64,000 bases of DNA from CAVQMB01 sp963713445. GTDB lineage: Bacteria; Pseudomonadota; Gammaproteobacteria; Competibacterales; Competibacteraceae. The position numbers and the translations under genes are program-made. The DNA lies in NCBI GenBank assembly GCA_963713445.1, contig CAVQMB010000025.1:4324-68323 (forward strand), in the 5' to 3' direction. The notes under the pieces were generated by a model. It was not told the origin of the DNA. It saw only the letters and a list, made by a program, of their open reading frames with translations, and searched no databases. Position 1 is the first letter of the stretch; the number at the start of each line of letters is the position of its first letter. Positions 57,822 to 64,000 of the stretch are shown here, piece after piece.

Positions 57822-58471
57822 CTGCCGGGACGCCCAATCTCCTGATCGGCACGCCAGCTTACGGCGGCATGGTGCACAGCGACCTGGTGAACGCGCTGCT
57901 TCGCTACCAGCAGTGCGGCGTGCGTTTCGCGTTGATGACCATCGGCAACGAAAGCCTCATCACGCGCGCCCGCAACACCATCGTCGCCGAGTTCAATGCC
58001 CGGGCCGAGTTCAGCCACCTGCTGTTTCTGGACGCGGATGTGCTGTTGCCGCCCGAGGGCCTGCAACGCCTGCTGGCCAGCGACCGTGATGTCATCGGTG
58101 CTGCGGTGGCATTGAAGGGGCGTAACCCGGACGGGTCCCGGATCTTCAACGTCGGTAATCTGCTCGGCGAGGAAGGCCAGTGGTACCAGGTGGAGCGCAT
58201 CGGCACCGCGGCACTGTTGCTGTCGCGCCACGCCGTCGATGCACTGATCGGTCAGGCGCAACAAGAGGGTCGGGTCTATGCGCCAGGCCGGCAGCGCAGC
58301 GGTGCGAACCTGCGGGCGGCCGTGCACTACGACATTTTCCGTGTCGGCGTGGTTGACGACGAATATCTGTCCGAGGATTTCTGGGTCTGCCGTGAATTGC
58401 GCCAGCTCGGGTTCGCCATCAACCTCGACCCGACTGTCGTCACCCGCCACTCCGGCATGTTGGAAGCTTAG
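57818..58471 (+). CDS. Glycosyltransferase-like protein (phage-type GT-A)
   Basis: 217 residues from ATG 57818. It reads NLLIGTPAYGGMVHSDLVNA, then LITRARNTIVAEFNARA, then HLLFLDADVLLPPEGLQRLL, with DAD as the DXD motif. This short type is common in phage and surface-glycan clusters. It may be a GT-A hydrolytic or transferase domain; no catalytic base can be named. Last gene of the glycosyltransferase run. Confidence 0.75.
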   Translation: MTAGTPNLLIGTPAYGGMVHSDLVNALLRYQQCGVRFALMTIGNESLITRARNTIVAEFNARAEFSHLLFLDADVLLPPEGLQRLLASDRDVIGAAVALKGRNPDGSRIFNVGNLLGEEGQWYQVERIGTAALLLSRHAVDALIGQAQQEGRVYAPGRQRSGANLRAAVHYDIFRVGVVDDEYLSEDFWVCRELRQLGFAINLDPTVVTRHSGMLEA

Positions 58472-58710
58472 GCCGACGGCAGCGCCCACTGGCCGGACTC
58501 ACCGCCAGGGTGGATCTGCTGACCCAGGCCGTTCCACTGGTTACCGTTGGCCGGATTGGGCGAGCGGCGGTAAGAGCGACAGCATCTGGCGGCTCGCCTG
58601 AGAATTGATGGGATGCTCTGATGATGGGCCTTGTCCCAGTCATGCGTCGTCTGAAATTCTTTCGCCGTCAAAGGATTATTTCGTCGGCGCGACAACATGG
58701 ACTTATCCAT
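58468..58710 (-). CDS. Possible small ORF of unknown function
   Basis: 80 codons on the minus strand from ATG 58710: MDKSMLSRRRNNPLTAKEFQ, later PANGNQWNGLGQQIHPGGES. It is the only sizeable ORF in the gap before the lipoxygenase gene. There is no convincing ribosome-binding site, its end overlaps the last glycosyltransferase by four bases, and no family is recognised. It may be chance. Confidence 0.25.
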   Translation of the reverse strand: MDKSMLSRRRNNPLTAKEFQTTHDWDKAHHQSIPSILRRAARCCRSYRRSPNPANGNQWNGLGQQIHPGGESGQWALPSA

Positions 58711-58774
58711 TGCGTATAGCTAGAGTATTTTAAATACGATTAATCGGTCATTTTAATTGCATCGGAGGACTCAC
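58472..58774. other. AT-rich leader before the lipoxygenase gene
   Basis: About 300 bases. The last 100 (GAGTATTTTAAATACGATTA around 58724) are strongly A+T-rich and probably hold the lipoxygenase promoter, but no clear -35/-10 pair stands out. Otherwise only the doubtful minus-strand ORF is present. Confidence 0.4.
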
Positions 58775-60418
58775 GTGAAGTCGGTGCAGTTGCCTCAATA
58801 CGCTAGCCAACAGGCAAGCACAAGGCGCGCGCGTGCGCTGTTTGTACAGCGGGAGGCTTACAGATGGGTCCATGCACCTGGTCAACCCCCGTTCTGCAAG
58901 GGGGTGCCGGCCGGCGAAGCGTTCACCAAGACGAAGGCGTTCTTGATGGACTGGGATATCGGTCGAACGCTGGCTGATCTGGCTTTGGCCGCGGTGATTC
59001 GCTTCGGCCGTAGCGATGCAACGATTGCGAGTTTCACTCGCTACTACCCGCTCCAGCGGTTACCCGATGTCGCACGCAAGCAGCGTTGGCAGAGGGACGA
59101 GGATTTCGCTCGTCAGAGGATAAACGGGATCAATCCCGGACTGATCAAACTGGCGCAGGAGATCCCCAAGAAATTTCCAGTGACCGACGATCTCCTGCGC
59201 GGTGTTTTGCCGGCCGGTGAAACACTGGCCAAGCTGCTCGATGAGCGGCGCTTATTCCTGGTCGACTACGAAGCACTACAGGGTCTGGAGAGGGTCACGG
59301 GCCGATTCCAGGTGGCCGCAATTGGTCTTTTTTGGCGTGACAGCCGCGGCCAATTGATGCCGCTGGCGATCCAGCTGGGCCAGTCCGAACGTGAGGCGCC
59401 AGTGATTTTCACGCCTGCCGACGAGAAATGGCTTTGGTTGATGGCACGAACGCATTTGCAGTGCGCCGACGGCACCTATCATGAAATCGTTGCCCATCTG
59501 CTGCGGACACATCTCGTCATGGAGACGTTCTGGGTCGCCGCCGCGCGCGCTTTGCCGCCTGACCATCCGCTATACGTACTACTGCGCCCCCATTTCACTG
59601 GAACGATCGAACTCAATTCGGAAGCGCGCAGCAAGATGATCGCACCGGGCGGGCCCATCGATGAGGCCATTGCGATCGGTGCGGAAGGCTCGCTCACCTT
59701 GATCGGCCAGGAATACGGCCACTGGTCGTTCGCTGACTATGACCCGTACGTCGACATGGAGCGCCGCGGCGTCTTGAACGCGGAAATACTGCCTGATTAC
59801 TACTACCGGGACGATGCGCTCAGGTTTTACGATGCTATTCGCAAGTATGTCGAAAGCGTGTTGCGTTATTACTATCGCAGCGATGAAGACGTTCAGAATG
59901 ACAGCGAGCTGCAATCATGGATTGTTGAGCTGATATCTGACGACGGCGGTCGCGTGCGAGGTTTGCCGGTCGAGAACGGGAAACTCAATACGTTCCGGGA
60001 TCTGCACCAGATCATCGCTCAAATCCTGTTTCTTTGCTCGATTGAACACGCCGCGGTGAACAATGGCCAATACGACCAGTTTGGCTTCATCCCAAATACA
60101 CCAGGAGCGCTTTATTTACCGCCGCCGACCGACAAGTCCCCCAGGTCAGAAGCGAATTTGGTCTATGCATTGCCGCCTGCTAAGGCAGTCGGGGAGCAGA
60201 TTTTGCTAGTGCATTTGTTGAGCTTGGCTACGCTTACGCCGCTTGGTACATACCCCGAGGACTTTTTTGTCGGAGTCGGCGGCGTGCGCAGTGCCCTGGA
60301 TTACTTCCGCGCTGACCTCGCAGATATTGAACGGGATATCGCTGATCGGAACGCCAGACTGGCGGTTCCATACCGCTATCTTGACCCGTCCCTGGTGGGT
60401 CGTTCAATTGCCATCTGA
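58775..60418 (+). CDS. Iron lipoxygenase, PLAT-less bacterial type
   Basis: 547 residues from GTG 58775, six bases after GGAGG. All five iron ligands of the lipoxygenase family can be placed: H241 and H246 in YHEIVAHLLRTHLVMETFW, H425 and N429 in SIEHAAVNNGQYDQF, and the C-terminal Ile in RSIAI. INGINPGLIKL and TPADEKWLWLMARTHLQCAD are also family lines. There is no N-terminal PLAT domain and no signal peptide visible. It adds O2 to polyunsaturated fatty acids, giving hydroperoxides. The protein-kinase-like gene overlaps its end. Confidence 0.93.
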   Translation: MKSVQLPQYASQQASTRRARALFVQREAYRWVHAPGQPPFCKGVPAGEAFTKTKAFLMDWDIGRTLADLALAAVIRFGRSDATIASFTRYYPLQRLPDVARKQRWQRDEDFARQRINGINPGLIKLAQEIPKKFPVTDDLLRGVLPAGETLAKLLDERRLFLVDYEALQGLERVTGRFQVAAIGLFWRDSRGQLMPLAIQLGQSEREAPVIFTPADEKWLWLMARTHLQCADGTYHEIVAHLLRTHLVMETFWVAAARALPPDHPLYVLLRPHFTGTIELNSEARSKMIAPGGPIDEAIAIGAEGSLTLIGQEYGHWSFADYDPYVDMERRGVLNAEILPDYYYRDDALRFYDAIRKYVESVLRYYYRSDEDVQNDSELQSWIVELISDDGGRVRGLPVENGKLNTFRDLHQIIAQILFLCSIEHAAVNNGQYDQFGFIPNTPGALYLPPPTDKSPRSEANLVYALPPAKAVGEQILLVHLLSLATLTPLGTYPEDFFVGVGGVRSALDYFRADLADIERDIADRNARLAVPYRYLDPSLVGRSIAI

Positions 60419-62018
60419 AGCACGAATCCCGCTATCCGAGACTGCGCTCCCGGCCGTTGAAGGATACGATGTACTTCGACTTCTGCGCATCGGCCCCCGC
60501 TCTTTAGCCTGCGGTGCAATCGCCCGCAACGACAGTCGGCCTGTAGTTCTCAAGCTTCATCGCGACGCCTATCCTTCGGACCGGGAACTGGCCGCTGAGA
60601 CGCGGGCGTTCGACATCGCGCGCGCACTCGCCGGCGGTGACGTGGTAGCGCATCTTGCTCTGGTCGCATGTGGCTGGGACCTGGTGTTGGTGACTGAAGA
60701 TTTCGGTGCGGTGTCGCTGGATCTGCTGTTGCACGACGAGGGTCCTCCAGGGCCCGCGACTGCGCTGGAGATTGGCATCGGGCTTGCCAATTGCCTGGCG
60801 GGTCTCCATGCACAGGGGGTCGTGCACAACAGGATCAATCCATCGAACGTTCTCTGGAACAGCGACCGTCAGCAATTGAAGCTGCTCGATCTGAAGGAAT
60901 GCTCGCTGCTCGCGCGGGTAGCGGCCGGCACGGATGATGCCTCGTGGTTGGGTACGGATCTGGTCTATGCGGCCCCCGAACAGACCGGTCGTGTGAATTC
61001 GCCGGTCGACGCCCGCAGCGATCTCTACTCAAGCGGCGTGGTTTTGTTCGAATTGCTAGCGGGACGGCCGCCGTTTGCGCTAACGGACACGCGCAAACTG
61101 CTGCATGCCCATTTGGCACGACGACCACCCAATCTTGACACTTTGGCGCCGTCAGCACCACGGATGCTGAGCCTGATTGTGGCCAAGCTGTTGGCGAAAA
61201 ACCCGGAGGAACGCTATGCAAGCGCACGCGGACTTGCGCGCGATCTGGAGCGTTGCCTGGCTGCGCTTCGCGAAGGCGACAACCCGGTATTTGCATTGGC
61301 CACTACCAGCGGTCCGCGTGTCATCGATAACCAGACGTTTTTTGCCCGGCTGGGCCAGCGCCTGGTGTACTGGTTAACGACGCCGACACTGGCTGGTGTG
61401 CTTTATGAGACCGATTTGCGACTGCGTCCTGACGGCTCATCCGGCATGCTGGTCAGCTCGCTGGAACGGTTTCATCAGTATCAGGCGGAACGGGCCTGGG
61501 TCTGGAACACCAGGCGCTGGTTCGTGCGCGCGCCGTGGTCGGCAGTCCGCGCATACGCGGCGAATTTGAATCCATCCGGCACGAAATACTGACCCGTCAG
61601 CGTGATCATGCCCGGGTGCGCGAGGAAGTGCGGGAGCATGCGTGAACGCATGCGCAAGGAGGTTGCCAAAAGTCGTGCTGATGAATTTGATCTGAAATTT
61701 GACCGCGGCGGCCTTGGCGACATAGAGTTCCTGGTACAGTTTCATGTGCTGGCCTGGGCTCACACGTACCCGGAACTTACTCGCTATACCGATAACATAC
61801 GTTTGCTGGAACAGTTTCGGCAGATCGGTTTGTTCAGTCTCTCTTACGCGGAAGTCAACTGCCTGACTGAAGCGTACCTGCAACTGCGGGCACAAATACA
61901 TCGGCGTGCGTTAAGCGGCGAATCCGCTGTTATAGATGATGCCGACGTCGCGCTCGACTATGTCGATCAGGTTGCCGAAATCTGGCGCAGCCGCATGGAA
62001 GTTGACGAGCCGCAATGA
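60408..62018 (+). pseudogene. Protein-kinase-like N-terminus fused in frame to the C-terminal third of GlnE
   Basis: No ATG is available; TTG 60408 overlaps the lipoxygenase stop. To about 61300 the protein is the kinase-like domain of trifunctional sensor kinases (AVEGYDVLRLLRIGPRSLAC; PVVLKLHRDAYP; LAYAAPEQTGRVNSP-type lines). The HxD site reads VVHNRINPSNVLW, with Asp replaced by Arg. At about 61300-61316 it switches to glutamine synthetase adenylyltransferase: VIDNQTFFARLGQRLVYWLT and ETDLRLRPDGSSGMLVSSLE. One lost base near 61504 and one extra near 61637 must be corrected to continue RGGLGDIEFLVQFHVLAWAH to 62018. Corrected length about 536 residues. Confidence 0.8.
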
Positions 62019-62108
62019 AATATACGTATACAGGCGTAATTCAAGTTTTGCCGGCGATCGTATTCGGCTAGAATCGCTTCTCTCACTTTGAACAGAACAA
62101 GCAAGGAC

Positions 62109-63034
62109 ATGAACAAGCCGATGCACGATCGCGACGGAGTTATCTGGGTTGACGGCGAGCTAACCCCCTGGCGTGATGCGAAAATACACATCCTGACCCA
62201 CGGGCTGCATTATGGCACCGGTGTTTTTGAGGGGCTGCGCGCCTATGCGACCGACCGGGTCCGGCGATATTCCGTCTGAACGAGCACACCCGGCGGTTGT
62301 TGAATTCAGCCAAGATCATGGGGATGTCGGTGCCGTTTAGTTTTGAAGAGCTTAACGAGGCGCAGAAACAGGTCGTGCTGGCCAATGAACTGGCTTCATC
62401 GTACGTCCGGCCGCTGTGTTTTTACGGTTCCGAAGCCATGGGTCTGCACGCGGCCAACCTGAAGGTACGCTGCATCGTCGCCGCCTGGGAATGGGGTACG
62501 TATCTTGGTGACGAGGCGTTGGAAAACGGTATTCGTATAAAAACATCATCGTTCTCGCGGCACCATCCCAACGTTAACATGTGCAAGGCAAAATCAACCG
62601 GCAGCTATATCAATTCAATACTGGCGCTGAACGAAGTGTCGGCTCAGGGATATGATGAGGCGCTGCTGCTGGACACCGACGGTTTTGTCGCGGAAGGCAG
62701 CGGTGAGAATTTTTTCTGTGTGTGCGACGGTGTCCTGTCAACACCTGATTTGAGCGCATGCCTGAACGGTATTACCCGCAGTACGATTATAGAGCTGGCC
62801 GGTGAGATGGGAATTCAGGTGCGGGAACGGCGTATCTCACGTGACGAGGTGTATATCGCAGATGAAGCGTTCTTTACCGGCAGTGCAGCTGAAGTAACCC
62901 CCGTTGTTGAACTGGATAACAGGCAGATCGGTGACGGCAGATGCGGCCTCGTTACCCGGCAGCTGCAGAGTGTGTTTTTTGATGTGGTGTATGGCCGCAA
63001 TCAGAAACATCTTGACTGGCTAACCTACGTCTGA
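62109..63034 (+). pseudogene. ilvE: Branched-chain amino acid aminotransferase, frameshifted
   Basis: The first frame from ATG 62109 reads [20 protein letters not shown] and [16 protein letters not shown], then breaks at 62259-62265, where two extra bases hide the expected [16 protein letters not shown]. The second frame continues RPLCFYGSEAMGLHAANLKV, SRHHPNVNMCKAKSTGSYIN (PLP lysine region) and DTDGFVAEGSGENFF. Corrected length is 307 residues, right for IlvE. It follows glnE, the usual gammaproteobacterial order. Makes leucine, isoleucine and valine from their keto acids. Confidence 0.9.
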
Positions 63035-63047
63035 GCCGTTACACATT

Positions 63048-63269
63048 ATGAAGTTTGAATTCGTTGCATCGAGCGTTAAACCCGCTGTTCCGGAGAGCCG
63101 CCGTGTGGTGAACGTCAGTCCCGCGGATTTGCCATTGTATTGTCCGACCCGTTCGGACAGCAATATGGATATGCATCCCCGGGTCTTTATACCTCTCGGG
63201 CAGGCAGACACCGGCGAAGCGTTGTGTCCGTATTGCGGAACGCTGTACAAGCTTGTTCAAAATAATTAA
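63048..63269 (+). CDS. CHCC zinc-finger domain protein
   Basis: 73 residues. The zinc ligands are in LPLYCPTRSDSNMDMHPRVF and ALCPYCGTLYKLV: one Cys, one His and a CPYC pair, the zf-CHCC pattern shared with the NDUFS6-type subunit of complex I. The gene starts 14 bases after ilvE. Small proteins of this type are common after ilvE in gammaproteobacteria; function unassigned. Confidence 0.85.
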   Translation: MKFEFVASSVKPAVPESRRVVNVSPADLPLYCPTRSDSNMDMHPRVFIPLGQADTGEALCPYCGTLYKLVQNN

Positions 63270-63304
63270 CCGCCAATTGACGGGAAACGGGAATCGGTAC
63301 ATTT

Positions 63305-63328
63305 CAGGGTCATTGTCGGCCCTGTTTT
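63305..63328 (+). terminator. Weak terminator-like hairpin after the zinc-finger gene
   Basis: CAGGG, ten bases, CCCTG, then TTTT. It stands between two convergent genes. The stem is short, so confidence is low. Confidence 0.3.
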
Positions 63329-63369
63329 CTAACTGGCGGCCGTTCGTGTGTATTCGCGGTTTGTTTTTT

Positions 63370-64000
63370 TTATGGGCACAGATCCTTGTACACCTGATAC
63401 GTTTTTTCCACTGTCTGTTCAACAGTGAAGCGCGTGGCGATGGTTTGTCTGGCGGCATCGCCGGCGCGTTTGCAAAATTCCGGATCACGGTAGAACGTCA
63501 TGATGGCGTTTGCCAGTTCCTCGGCCGAACCGGGATTGACTATCATCCCGTTTTCCATATGAGTAACCAGTTCAGGGCTGCCACCCGAATTGGTCACGAT
63601 GGGGGTACGCCGTAGGCCATGCCTTCAATAACAGACCGTGGCAATCCTTCACGCTTCAACGACGGCAACACGCACAGATTGCAGGCGGCCAGGAGTTCGG
63701 CGCGCTTGCTCACATAGCCCGCCAGATGAATACGGCCGGCGCAGCGGCTGTTGCGGATACGCCTGTGCAGTCGTCGGTTGTCCATGTCGCCGATCAGCAG
63801 CAGATGGATAGTTGTATCCGCAGGCAGCATTTGTATGGCGTTGATCAGGACCTCGATGCCTTTTCGAGGCCGGTAATTTGCGGTGCAACCCACGACGAAA
63901 GCGTTTTCGGGGATCCGGTACGGCTTGAGGCTTGCGGGCGGTTTGTTATACCAGGAAAGACTGTGGCCCTTGTGGATGGTGACCGGTTTTTCTTCAGGAA
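63370..64000 (-). pseudogene. Family-1 type glycosyltransferase, 5' end outside window, one frameshift
   Basis: From the right edge the frame reads HKGHSLSWYNKPPASLKPYR, then ENAFVVGCTANYRPRKGIEV, then LLAACNLCVLPSLKREGLPR and SVIEGMAYGVPP. A missing C in a C-run at about 63601-63605 (C6 read as C5) breaks it; the next frame continues TNSGGSPELVTHMENGMIVN to the end. The GT4-type C-terminus with an E-x7-E style site is intact once the C is restored. Probably lipopolysaccharide or exopolysaccharide assembly. Confidence 0.82.

Overview
The window reads as a high-GC (by eye about two thirds G+C) proteobacterial chromosome segment, most likely gammaproteobacterial. The support is a class II pyrC, a fused pabB-pabC, a YbhGFSR-type exporter with its TetR regulator, a YqjD/YqjE-like membrane set, pilU, and glnE followed by ilvE. 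The genus cannot be read from the sequence. There are no rRNA or tRNA genes, CRISPR arrays or intact insertion sequences.

Layout: 1-5.3 kb holds housekeeping genes (pyrC, pabBC, an EamA exporter). 5.5-9.5 kb holds a Tat-exported GMC oxidoreductase pair and an IlvD/Edd dehydratase. 9.6-12.6 kb is a NEW3-ABC exporter operon on the minus strand. 12.9-18.6 kb is a TetR-HlyD-ABC-ABC2 drug exporter operon. 18.7-22.8 kb is a polyamine-type importer (potA-potF-potH-potI order, start to end of the minus-strand operon). 23.3-26.1 kb holds arylamine N-acetyltransferase, an AI-2E family protein and three small membrane-linked genes. 26.3-30.1 kb is a tight HpaB/RidA/DUF1028/ArgE-like operon. 30.2-39.2 kb holds etfBA, asparaginase, trpB2, pilU, an RraA-like gene and two amidohydrolases. 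39.3-49.8 kb holds gcvT, a SNF2 helicase with a SWIM partner, ggt, gcvP and a GcvR-like ACT protein.

From about 49.9 kb the character changes. 49.9-53.3 kb is AT-richer and scarred: a methyltransferase/HNH nuclease tail-to-tail pair, a fragment resembling the start of a defence-island DNA methylase, an ORF that joins the start of a BrxF-like P-loop protein to the end of an unrelated winged-helix regulator, and the tail of an SsuC/TauC-like permease. This looks like a collapsed type 3 BREX locus. 53.4-58.5 kb carries a surface-anchored protein and five glycosyltransferase-type genes. 58.8-61.3 kb carries an iron lipoxygenase followed at once by a protein-kinase-like gene that has lost its catalytic Asp; that gene is fused in frame to the C-terminal third of glnE. 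ilvE, a zinc-finger gene and a glycosyltransferase complete the window.

Many conserved genes carry single-base frameshifts: ggt 7, gcvP 5, potA 2, ilvE 2, an ABC ATPase 1, an amidohydrolase 1, the glnE part 2, the last glycosyltransferase 1. potF has one amber codon. Removing the inferred extra bases restores exact, family-typical lengths (GcvP 963 aa, IlvE 307 aa), so base-calling errors are more likely than decay, especially at 44.9-49.2 kb.
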